NCBI GenBank assembly: GCA_018894105.1
Contig: CM032120.1
Span: 29,348,710-29,412,709 of the forward strand
Length of the DNA: 64,000 nucleotides
Origin: Jacaranda mimosifolia
Taxonomy: Eukaryota; Streptophyta; Magnoliopsida; Lamiales; Bignoniaceae
Reading direction: 5' to 3'
The number at the start of each line of letters is the position of its first letter. The first letter of the stretch is position 1. Under the pieces are notes generated by a model that saw only the letters and a program-made list of their open reading frames with translations, did not search any database and was not told where the DNA came from. A program made the position numbers and the translations under genes. Positions 56,101 through 64,000 of this stretch are shown in pieces.

Positions 56101-57616
56101 TCAGGATTTGATTGTTAATAAAAATAATCAAATTAATTTTCTTAAGGAAGAAATTGTTAGTCTTAATATAGATGAACAATTGCAAAATCCTAAATTAAAG
56201 GAAAAAATTGCTTTAATTGAAACAGGTTTAATTGTTTCTGTTTGTAATGATCATCCAAATGCTTTTTGGAATAGAAAGAAGCATATTGTTGATTTGCCTT
56301 ATGATGATTCATTTGATGGTAGGATCCCTACTAAGGCTAGGCCGTGTCAAATGAATAGTGAAACTTTGGTTTACTGCAAAAAAGAAATAGAATCTTTATT
56401 GCATAAAGGGTTAATTAGACCTACCAAGTCTGCTTGGTCCTGCACTGCATTCTATGTGAATAAACACAGTGAGCAAGAACGTGGTGCACTTAGATTGGTC
56501 ATTAATTATAAGCCTCTTAATAAAGCCTTAAAATGGATTAAGTACCCAATCCCCAATAAAAAAGATTTGCTTGACAGATTATTCAGTGCAAATATCTTTT
56601 CCAAATTTGATTTAAAATCTGGATATTGGCAGATTCAAATAGCTGAGTCTGATAGGTTTAAAACTGCCTTCAATGTTCCTTTTGGGCAATATGAATGGAA
56701 TGTTATGCCTTTTGGTCTGAAGAATGCCCCTTCAGAATTCCAGAAGATTATGAATGATATCTTCAATTCTTATAGTGATTTCATAATTGTTTACATCGAT
56801 GATATATTGGTATTTTCAAATAATATAGAAATGCATTTTAAACATTTGCATGTGTTTAAACAGGTCATGATAAATAGTGGTCTGGTCATTTCTAAACCCA
56901 AAATGGTTTTATGTCAAACCAAAATTAAATTTTTGGGTCATTTCATTGAAAAAGGTAATATCATACCTATTGATAGGAGTATTGAGTTTGCATCTAAATT
57001 TCCTGATGTCATTCTTGATAAAACCCAATTGCAAAGGTTTTTAGGGAGTCTTAATTACATTTCTCCTTATTATAAAAATCTTGCTGATGATACTGCATGC
57101 TTACATGATAGGCTTAAGAAATTGCCTAAGCCTTGGAATGATGAGCACACACAATCTGTAATTAGGATTAAGAATAGGGTTAAAGAATTGCCTTGCCTTA
57201 TGTTGTCTAATCCTAATTGGGAAAAAATCATTGAAACTGATGCATCAGATATTGGTTTTGGTGGTATATTAAAACAAATTAATCCTAGTAATAAACAGGA
57301 AATACTTGTTAGATTTTATTCTGGTAAATGGAATTCAAGCCAGTCTAATTATGCTACTGTAGTCAAAGAAATTTTTGCTATAGTAAAATGTGTTCTTAAA
57401 TTTCAAGATGACTTGTATAATCAATTTTTTATTATAAAAACTGATTGTCAAGCTGCACAATTCATGTTTAATAAAGATTTTAAACATAATGTTTCAAAGC
57501 AAATGTTTGCGAGGTGGCAAGCTTATTTAGCCCCTTTTGATTTTAAAATTGTTTATAAGAAAGGGAATGAGAATTATCTTCCCGACTTCTTAACAAGAGA
57601 ATTTTTGCAGGGCTAA
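53162..57616 (+). CDS. Pararetrovirus polyprotein, copy 2
   Basis: 1484 residues, open from end to end, with the same domains and positions as copy 1 (CCHC knuckle at 579, protease Asp 869, YIDD 1211-1214, RNase H Asp 1360). All active-site residues I could check are present. Private differences are Ser at 651 (others Phe) and Leu at 746 (others Ser). It follows the movement protein by 12 bases and overlaps the third frame by one base, so all three frames sit on one likely transcript. No integrase domain is present, as expected of pararetroviruses. Confidence 0.95.
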   Translation: MNQEKIDFSKGSNARQLIKTEFLKERWEVFRKWFFESFTKDQQNGFQEEFYKFVSEKNQLVPFVAWFVVTYVEPYIAVLERTYVFDSGRKEKCIFPPQDAFHVEGSKDIPFTAFNKLLEGGQFNVTIGHLNNLVKQGNYAALYLNVLGESMYGLDNRLNLILNQVNKTNKLIGDLEEQVNQMKKMILEKSVSITPVTEIISMPTIQPPPEIHNFKLRNLSELEKLINKKFSDLNISVIDDNLDDSSYIKQVNEEVNKLRYADRPTLRTYYYPRPSPIDVLHEEQDLITNNSFSGKHIYEWNLDGFAERHIYNLVHRMLMYSTICKNNGNDDRSVAQMIVAGFTGQIKGWWDNYLTSASKDEILGAVKLEQEGSSNTDNQNAVYTLIVTIIEHFTGRWTNNNEYIRTLLNGLKCQSLTSFRWYKDTFMSRVMELPEVNSTHWKSKFIDGLPSLFAERVRKTLRQNESSIDYDKCTYGKLIATCIQEGLGLCNEIKLNQQIKKNNLAEKQQLGQFCGQFGMENSKLIENKPQGKSKPDKKSRHRSHKARSSQKLEKKKLRKDKHDSDKRKMFRKFRKHGACWKCGKIGHYADKCKMREKIRSLDIDDNIKDVLCKLMLESSDEEDNDISDHAFSDFNNALNCMKSDCDGTDNSTDSDSAHSSSESDMNVNHIMAQFNEGVINVISDNSAFELLKMIKDPILRSKIIDSIGDEPSTSNSINENRIGGNSEPYSMTEVYKMLESRNKHSLPTTIADLNKEVISLKNEINELKRNNRFLEDRIRKIEIAQGKQIVPSSLPASLPVFPVPNSPNKPNLSLFKLNDMFDVPDNFQFNNLSDDFLSKLEVVTSQKWLIKIKLLIGNSFSKEFTALVDSGADLNCIQEGLIPTRYFEKTSHVLRSANGEKLDISFKLPNAFICKNKCCIPMSFLLVKNISNQIILGTPFLKKIFPLKLVNEKGFSGVFNGKDLTFQFITEPFSRMLNQLQDLIVNKNNQINFLKEEIVSLNIDEQLQNPKLKEKIALIETGLIVSVCNDHPNAFWNRKKHIVDLPYDDSFDGRIPTKARPCQMNSETLVYCKKEIESLLHKGLIRPTKSAWSCTAFYVNKHSEQERGALRLVINYKPLNKALKWIKYPIPNKKDLLDRLFSANIFSKFDLKSGYWQIQIAESDRFKTAFNVPFGQYEWNVMPFGLKNAPSEFQKIMNDIFNSYSDFIIVYIDDILVFSNNIEMHFKHLHVFKQVMINSGLVISKPKMVLCQTKIKFLGHFIEKGNIIPIDRSIEFASKFPDVILDKTQLQRFLGSLNYISPYYKNLADDTACLHDRLKKLPKPWNDEHTQSVIRIKNRVKELPCLMLSNPNWEKIIETDASDIGFGGILKQINPSNKQEILVRFYSGKWNSSQSNYATVVKEIFAIVKCVLKFQDDLYNQFFIIKTDCQAAQFMFNKDFKHNVSKQMFARWQAYLAPFDFKIVYKKGNENYLPDFLTREFLQG

Positions 57617-59097
57617 TGGAAGCTGGATTTTTCCCTTTCTCCAATAGAGGAGGACGGCGTAATTTTTCCAATAGAGGAAGAGGCCGAAATGTCAATGTTC
57701 CTAAGCCGCCATTAATACAACATGGCAAAATGAAGCTAATAGAAGCTTCTGACCTTTCTTTTGGTCAAGCCACCCAATTTCCCCAATATTTTTGTGACCC
57801 AATGTTCACAGACCCAGATATGCTAGCCGAATTCATGAAATTCCAGCAAACTAAAGCAGCAGAAGAAAATAAATCTTCTGGCTCTTCATCCAGCCAAACC
57901 CAATCCCAAGCCGAAGGATCTAATACTAGACCTTCATATGTTAATGTGGCTGCTCATATTGAAACCGTGGTTGATGAGGATAGCCTTGTCACCTTTGAGC
58001 AGAAATCTGCCAAGGACCCAATTTTGGTTCTTGAGAAGTCCGATCTCAAATGGAGAGATGATCCCTGGAAATTATTCCAGAGGTATTTGGATGTGGCCTC
58101 ATATCCTGCTGGTTCTTACAAGAACAGGTCTTTTTATGAGAATATACTCATAAGCTCTGGTTCTGCAGAGTTCAAGCATAATGAAGCTAATACGCAGAAA
58201 AAAATGAATTTCGCGTATAGTAGGATCATAATTAAAAAGATCATTTCAATTGAGGAATGGGGTATCTCTTCATTAAAAGAGAAAGAATTATTCATTAACA
58301 AGGGTATAATTAAATACACCTTTTGGGATTATATCCAGGCATTTTCAAATGCACTGTTATATGAAAACAGTAGGAGGAAGCATACTTGGTTCATTAAGGT
58401 ATGTCCAGAAGTCTTCAATAATGGACTTCCCAATTGGTTTTTTGATTGGTGGCAATTCCACGGTCCCTCAGAAAAAATTTTACCAGATCAATTCAGAAGG
58501 GGATTTGAGGAATGGAAAAAATATGCCCCGTCCATATTTCAGGAAGAGGACAGTGATAGAGCCTCTTTTCAATTTTATTCAGAATTTGGTATCCCATGGA
58601 TTTGGAAATGGTGTCCAGAGGTTGGGGTAAATCAATTCAATAATCCATGTTTGCAAAGAACATATTATTGCAAATGGTGGAATAAGATGCTTCAGTTCGA
58701 TAAAAATACTAAGAGAATTGAAGGAAAAGATACCCTTAATAATGTAAACTTAATGACCCAGGTTTACAAAGAAAAATTCGAAAGGGATCAACAAAAGGAG
58801 GCATCGTCAATTTTGGGTCTAGCTTCTGAAAAAATTCGTCGGCGCAAAGGGAAAATGTCCAAGGCCGATTTGATGAATGAAGTCTTTAAAATGGTCCAAG
58901 AACAAGTAGGACAGTTTGAAGATAATAGCTCAGACACTGAGGAAAATAAATCCGCCAGTGAGACTGCATCAATGAGCTCTAAATCTACTTCAAGAGTAGA
59001 AGATTTTCAAGAAGCTCAGGATCCAGAGGATAATATTCCTTCTGAAGAAGCTGTCAGGAAATTCATTGCTGACATGGAGCAACAAAATAAGTTGTAA
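57616..59097 (+). CDS. Pararetrovirus third reading frame, 493 residues, function unknown, copy 2
   Basis: Complete and identical to copy 1 apart from one visible residue (Lys in QKKMN). It starts at the TAATG overlap with the polyprotein. The layout is a basic Gly/Arg-rich front, a Trp-rich middle and an acidic Ser-rich tail. That both copies are intact over 493 codons shows this is a real gene. Confidence 0.9.
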   Translation: MEAGFFPFSNRGGRRNFSNRGRGRNVNVPKPPLIQHGKMKLIEASDLSFGQATQFPQYFCDPMFTDPDMLAEFMKFQQTKAAEENKSSGSSSSQTQSQAEGSNTRPSYVNVAAHIETVVDEDSLVTFEQKSAKDPILVLEKSDLKWRDDPWKLFQRYLDVASYPAGSYKNRSFYENILISSGSAEFKHNEANTQKKMNFAYSRIIIKKIISIEEWGISSLKEKELFINKGIIKYTFWDYIQAFSNALLYENSRRKHTWFIKVCPEVFNNGLPNWFFDWWQFHGPSEKILPDQFRRGFEEWKKYAPSIFQEEDSDRASFQFYSEFGIPWIWKWCPEVGVNQFNNPCLQRTYYCKWWNKMLQFDKNTKRIEGKDTLNNVNLMTQVYKEKFERDQQKEASSILGLASEKIRRRKGKMSKADLMNEVFKMVQEQVGQFEDNSSDTEENKSASETASMSSKSTSRVEDFQEAQDPEDNIPSEEAVRKFIADMEQQNKL

Positions 59098-59915
59098 TTG
59101 ATGTAATTGATTAGTGAAGCAAATAGTTGCTTCTGGGTAAAACAATAGTGTTTTCACTGTGCACTTTCCAAAAAGTGAATAGTAAATCACTGTTCACTTT
59201 TGACTTTCGGTAAAGTAAATAGTACTTTACTGTTGGTCACTGTTGCGGATTCGAAATATTTTGAAGTCCGCACAGTACCATTTTTTTTGTTTATAAGTAG
59301 ATGTTAGGATCATTTGTTGAGAGAGCTTTCGCACGCATACTCTCTATAATTTTCTTACTCTTTTGTAATTTGATTTTGATATTTGTATAACTGTTTATAT
59401 AATTTGTAAATTAAAGAAGAGAAGAGGAAGGAAAAATTTTCCTTCAGTTCGTGGTGTTCGAAGAGGTAGTCCTTCTCACCCCCTCCTTTTAATTGTGTTT
59501 TTCCCTAGCCTAATGCAAGGCTAAGGGGTTCAGTGTTAAATAGACATGATAAAGATGTTGTTTGTTTAAATCATGGTTAATCAAGTAGTTTGGACTGTGA
59601 TGTAGGTATTTGATTTCGATTTACGCTTATAAATCATTACCTTGATGCTGTTATCCGGATCTCTCCCCTTTCGGGTTCTAAGGACCTTGACCACTGAGTA
59701 GCTTTGTTGTCCCTTGTATGCCCTTGTTAGCCGGGGTAGGCGTTTGTGGGCTTGGACGGAACAGATCTATTTCAGTTGTGTTAAAGTCTTGGGTAAAGTT
59801 CTCCCGATTTGGCGGTTTATTTTGTGTTGTTAAAGATCCGTGAACACTTAAGGTCTTGATCTATGCCCGTATTTTGAATGATTATTCTTGCCTCATAAGA
59901 TCCCGCAACAAAAAA
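59098..59915 (+). promoter_or_regulatory. Viral promoter and leader at the end of copy 2
   Basis: Same sequence as 50750-51991 without the 359-bp and 67-bp duplications. The TATA box is at 59290-59300. Transcription from here would run through the primer site at 59916 and directly into inverted copy 3, giving RNA antisense to the polyprotein gene. Confidence 0.75.
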
Positions 59916-59929
59916 TGGTATCAGAGCCA
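59916..59929 (+). promoter_or_regulatory. tRNA-Met primer-binding site at the end of copy 2
   Basis: TGGTATCAGAGCCA, the exact standard site. The ATG overlapping it (59915-59917) is followed by GTATCAGAGCC, so the MVSEP reading is preserved, but the viral sequence is cut immediately afterwards. Confidence 0.92.
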
Positions 59930-60047
59930 AATAGTGGTCTGGTCATTTCTAAGCCCAAAATGGTTTTATGTCAAACCAAAATTAAATTTTTGGGTCATTT
60001 CATAAAACCATTTTGGGCTTAGAAATGACCAGACCACTATTTATCAA
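59930..60047. other. Chimeric palindromic junction between copy 2 and copy 3
   Basis: After the primer site comes a ~73-bp plus-strand piece of the reverse transcriptase gene (matching 56873-56945), then about 45 bp of the same region in reverse, then the inverted polyprotein gene of copy 3. The two short pieces form a ~41-bp perfect inverted repeat starting AATAGTGGTCTGG with a ~30-bp loop. Joins show a few bases of overlap (AAAT, CAT, TC). Both short pieces carry G in TCTAAGCCC, as in copy 3 (60725-60735), where copies 1 and 2 have TCTAAACCC. Confidence 0.9.
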
Positions 60048-63000
60048 GATAATTCTCATTCCCTTTCTTATAAACAATTTTAAAATCAAAAGGGGCTAAA
60101 TAAGATTGCCACCTCGCAAACATTTGCTTTGAAACATTATGTTTAAAATCTTTATTAAACATGAATTGTGCAGCTTGACAATCAGTTTTTATAATAAAAA
60201 ATTGATTATACAAGTCATCTTGAAATTTAAGAACACATTTTACTATAGCAAAAATTTCTTTGACTACAGTAGCATAATTAAACTGGCTTGAATTCCATTT
60301 ACCAGAATAAAATCTAACAAGTATTTCTTGTTTATTACTAGGATTAATTTGTTTTAATATACCACCAAAACCAATATCAGATGCATCAGTTTCAATGATT
60401 TTTTCCCAATTAGGATTAGATAACATAAGGCAAGGCAATTCTTTAACCCTATTCTTAATCCTAATTACAGATTGTGTGTGCTCATCATTCCAAGGCTTAG
60501 GCAATTTCTTAAGCCTATCATGTAAGCATGCAGTATCATTAGCAAGATTTTTATAATAAGGAGAAATGTAATTAAGACTCCCTAAAAACCTTTGCAATTG
60601 GGTTTTATCAAGAATAACATCAGGAAATTTAGATGCAAACTCAATACTCCTATCAATAGGTATGATATTACCTTTTTCAATGAAATGACCCAAAAATTTA
60701 ATTTTGGTTTGACATAAAACCATTTTGGGCTTAGAAATGACCAGACCACTATTTATCATGACCTGTTTAAACACATGTAAATGTTTAAAATGCATTTCTA
60801 TATTATTAGAAAACACCAATATATCATCGATGTAAACAATTATGAAATCACTATAAGGATTGAAGATATCATTCATAATCTTCTGGAATTCTGAAGGGGC
60901 ATTCTTCAGACCAAAAGGCATAACATTCCATTCATATTGCCCAAAAGGAACATTGAAGGCAGTTTTAAACCTATCAGACTCAGCTATTTGAATCTGCCAA
61001 TATCCAGATTTTAAATCAAATTTGGAAAAGATATTTGCACTGAATAATCTGTCAAGCAAATCTTTTTTATTGGGGATTGGGTACTTAATCCATTTTAAGG
61101 CTTTATTAAGAGGCTTATAATTAATGACCAATCTAAGTGCACCACGTTCTTGCTCACTGTGTTTATTCACATAGAATGCAGTGCAGGACCAAGCAGACTT
61201 GGTAGGTCTAATTAACCCTTTATGCAATAAAGATTCTATTTCTTTTTTGCAGTAAACCAAAGTTTCACTATTCATTTGACACGGCCTAGCCTTAGTAGGG
61301 ATCCTACCATCAAATGAATCATCATAAGGCAAATCAACAATATGCTTCTTTCTATTCCAAAAAGCATTTGGATGATCATTACAAACAGAAACAATTAAAC
61401 CTGTTTCAATTAAAGCAATTTTTTCCTTTAATTTAGGATTTTGCAATTGTTCATCTATATTAAGACTAACAATTTCTTCCTTAAGAAAATTAATTTGATT
61501 ATTTTTATTAACAATCAAATCCTGAAGTTGATTCAGCATTCTGGAAAACGGTTCAGTTATAAACTGAAAAGTTAAATCTTTACCATTAAAGACTCCAGAA
61601 AAACCTTTTTCATTAACCAATTTTAAAGGAAATATTTTCTTTAAAAAGGGTGTACCCAAAATTATTTGATTAGAAATATTTTTAACCAAAAGAAAACTCA
61701 TTGGAATGCAACATTTATTTTTGCAAATAAAAGCATTGGGGAGTTTAAAACTTATATCTAGTTTTTCTCCATTAGCAGAACGAAGGACATGAGATGTTTT
61801 CTCAAAATACCTAGTAGGTATTAAACCTTCCTGAATGCAATTTAAATCTGCACCACTATCAACTAGTGCAGTAAATTCTTTTGAAAAACTATTTCCAATT
61901 AAAAGCTTTATTTTAATTAACCATTTCTGAGAAGTAACTACCTCTAATTTAGATAGAAAATCATCAGACAAATTATTAAACTGAAAATTATCAGGCACAT
62001 CAAACATATCATTCAGTTTGAACAGAGACAAATTAGGCTTATTGGGGGAATTGGGGACAGGGAAAACAGGTAGAGAAGCAGGCAAAGAGGAAGGCACTAT
62101 TTGCTTTCCTTGAGCAATCTCTATTTTCCTAATTCTATCCTCAAGAAATCTATTATTTCTTTTCAATTCATTAATCTCATTTTTAAGACTAATAACCTCT
62201 TTATTAAGGTCAGCAATAGTAGTAGGTGAGCTATGCTTATTCCTACTTTCTAGCATTTTGTACACCTCTGTCATTGAGTATGGTTCACTATTACCACCTA
62301 TCCTATTTTCATTAATAGAATTAGATGTACTAGGTTCATCACCTATGCTATCAATGATTTTAGATCTAAGAATTGGATCCTTAATCATTTTTAACAATTC
62401 AAAAGCGCTATTATCAGAAATAACATTAATAACACCTTCATTAAATTGTGCCATAATATGATTGACATTCATATCAGATTCAGAACTACTATGTGCAGAA
62501 TCAGAATCAGTAAAATTATCAGTTCCATCACAATCAGATTTCATGCAATTCAAAGCATTATTGAAATCAGAGAATGCATGATCAGAAATATCATTATCTT
62601 CTTCATCAGAAGATTCAAGCATCAATTTGCACAAAACATCCTTGATATTATCATCAATATCTAGGCTCCTAATTTTTTCTCTCATTTTACACTTATCAGC
62701 ATAATGTCCTATTTTACCACATTTCCAACAGGCACCATGCTTTCTAAATTTTCTAAACATTTTTCTTTTATCAGAATCATGTTTATCTTTTCTCAATTTT
62801 TTCTTTTCCAATTTTTGAGAAGACCTAGCCTTATGCGACCTATGTCTACTCTTTTTATCAGGTTTGGATTTACCTTGTGGTTTATTTTCAATTAGCTTAG
62901 AATTCTCCATCCCAAACTGACCACAAAATTGACCTAACTGTTGTTTTTCAGCTAAGTTATTCTTTTTTATTTGTTGGTTCAGTTTTATCTCATTGCATAA

Positions 63001-64000
63001 ACCTAAACCTTCTTGGATGCAAGTTGCAATTAACTTACCATAAGTGCATTTGTCATAGTCTATACTAGACTCATTCTGCCTAAGAGTTTTTCTAACCCTT
63101 TCCGCAAATAATGAAGGCAGACCATCTATAAATTTAGATTTCCAGTGGGTACTATTAACCTCTGGGAGTTCCATTACTCTAGACATAAAAGTATCCTTGT
63201 ACCACCTAAATGAGGTGAGACTTTGACACTTTAAACCATTTAACAGGGTCCTAATATACTCATTATTATTAGTCCACCTGCCAGTAAAATGCTCAATAAT
63301 AGTAACAATTAAAGTATACACAGCATTTTGATTATCTGTGTTAGATGATCCTTCCTGTTCTAATTTAACAGCTCCTAGGATTTCATCTTTGCTAGCACTT
63401 GTTAAATAATTATCCCACCAGCCTTTTATTTGACCAGTGAACCCAGCCACAATCATTTGGGCTACACTTCTGTCATCATTGCCATTATTCTTACAGATAG
63501 TAGAATACATAAGCATGCGATGCACAAGATTGTAAATATGACGTTCAGCAAAACCATCTAAATTCCATTCATAGATATGTTTGCCAGAAAACGAATTATT
63601 GGTAATCAGATCCTGTTCCTCATGCAAAACATCAATTGGGGAGGGACGAGGATAATAATAAGTCCTTAGTGTAGGCCTATCAGCATACCTAAGTTTATTA
63701 ACTTCTTCATTAACCTGTTTGATATATGAACTATCATCTAGGTTATCATCAATTACCGAAATATTTAAATCAGAAAACTTTTTATTGATAAGTTTTTCTA
63801 ATTCAGATAAATTCCTGAGTTTGAAATTATGGATCTCAGGGGGAGGTTGAATTGTTGGCATTGAAATAATTTCAGTTACCGGGGTGATAGAAACAGATTT
63901 TTCCAAAATCATTTTCTTCATTTGATTAACCTGTTCTTCTAAATCACCTATCAATTTATTGGTTTTATTAACTTGGTTTAAAATTAAATTGAGCCTATTA
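60037..64000 (-). pseudogene. Pararetrovirus polyprotein, inverted copy 3, partial
   Basis: On the minus strand this is the polyprotein gene from about residue 156 (at the window edge, continuing beyond it) to about residue 1471, open throughout. The natural last residues are lost at the junction: after GNENYL it reads two junction-derived residues and stops. Domain motifs match copies 1 and 2 (zinc knuckle, protease Asp, YIDD, RNase H). Private changes include Pro for Ser (NPYSD), Asn for Asp (LANDT), Phe for Ser (SSQFNY) and Ser for Ala (RWQSYL). The movement protein and third frame of this copy are not in the window. Confidence 0.93.

Larger units (their letters stand above)
44193..64000. 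mobile_element. Endogenous pararetrovirus locus (Caulimoviridae-type)
   Basis: Three copies of one viral sequence: a 5'-truncated copy 1 (44193-51991), a complete copy 2 (51992-59915) head-to-tail with it, and a partial inverted copy 3 (about 60037 to beyond the window). Gene content (30K-type movement protein; zinc finger-protease-reverse transcriptase-RNase H polyprotein; no integrase; no LTRs) and the tRNA-Met primer site TGGTATCAGAGCCA support a plant pararetrovirus rather than a retrotransposon. The left junction is at ACTTTAAATG (44193). The unit from primer site to primer site in copy 2 is about 7.92 kb, within the family's range. I cannot assign a genus by eye. Confidence 0.93.

Noticed and set aside
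44193..64000. Reading the viral locus as a Ty3/gypsy retrotransposon
   Set aside because: There are no LTRs and no integrase, and there is a 30K-type movement protein and a tRNA-Met primer site at the unit boundary, all pointing to a pararetrovirus.
1..64000. CRISPR arrays, bacterial operons, rRNA or tRNA genes
   Set aside because: No spaced short palindromic repeats, no Shine-Dalgarno-spaced gene runs and no tRNA or rRNA sequence were seen; the only tRNA-related sequences are retroelement and viral primer sites.

Overview
The window reads as nuclear DNA of a flowering plant, most likely a eudicot. The background is AT-rich and non-coding, introns and splice sites are plant-like, and there is a type I MADS-box gene and a plant-form complex I subunit. 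The rest is plant transposable elements nested in one another and integrated pararetrovirus (Caulimoviridae-type) DNA. No species can be named from the sequence. Only two ordinary host genes are convincing: an intronless type I (M-alpha, AGL62-like) MADS-box gene at 29273-30055 (+) and a 72-residue NDUFB3/B12-type complex I subunit at 43516-43734 (-).

Layout from the left. At 1-786 there is the end of a decayed LTR. A non-autonomous CACTA element lies at 2073-4863 (3-bp target duplication ATT). From 5925 to 28218 a set of nested insertions is bounded by hAT-like ends and an 8-bp duplication GTTTGTTG. Inside it are (i) a MULE-like element (about 6075-17085) with diverged long inverted ends, an array of ~450-bp tandem repeats split by an LTR remnant, and a decayed DUF1985/Ulp1-associated gene, and (ii) a Mutator-type MITE with a 9-bp duplication. 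The MITE was itself split by a ~9.9-kb Ty3/gypsy retrotransposon of the Tat lineage (17846-27702, minus strand, TSD ATAAG). The Tat element has a second, archaeal-type RNase H and an extra antisense gene with its own TATA box and two frame-preserving introns.

From 34.7 to 42.8 kb is a cluster of hAT-type elements: two inverted members of one non-autonomous family, a smaller insertion in the first, and a decayed BED-finger hAT element (36482-40908) in the second. A deletion derivative of that same hAT family has jumped into its transposase gene in reverse orientation. A separate 0.85-kb hAT-like element lies at 41983-42834.

From 44193 to the right edge is an endogenous pararetrovirus locus. 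Copy 1 lacks the front of its movement-protein gene. Copy 2 is head-to-tail with copy 1, and its unit (51993-59915, ~7.92 kb from tRNA-Met primer site to tRNA-Met primer site) has all three reading frames open: movement protein; capsid/zinc finger/protease/reverse transcriptase/RNase H polyprotein; and a 493-residue protein of unknown function. Copy 3 is a partial inverted copy joined through a chimeric palindromic junction. The copies differ at only a handful of residues, so the locus looks young. The layout could give both a full-length sense transcript (copy 1 promoter through copy 2) and double-stranded RNA (read-through into copy 3); neither is shown by sequence alone.
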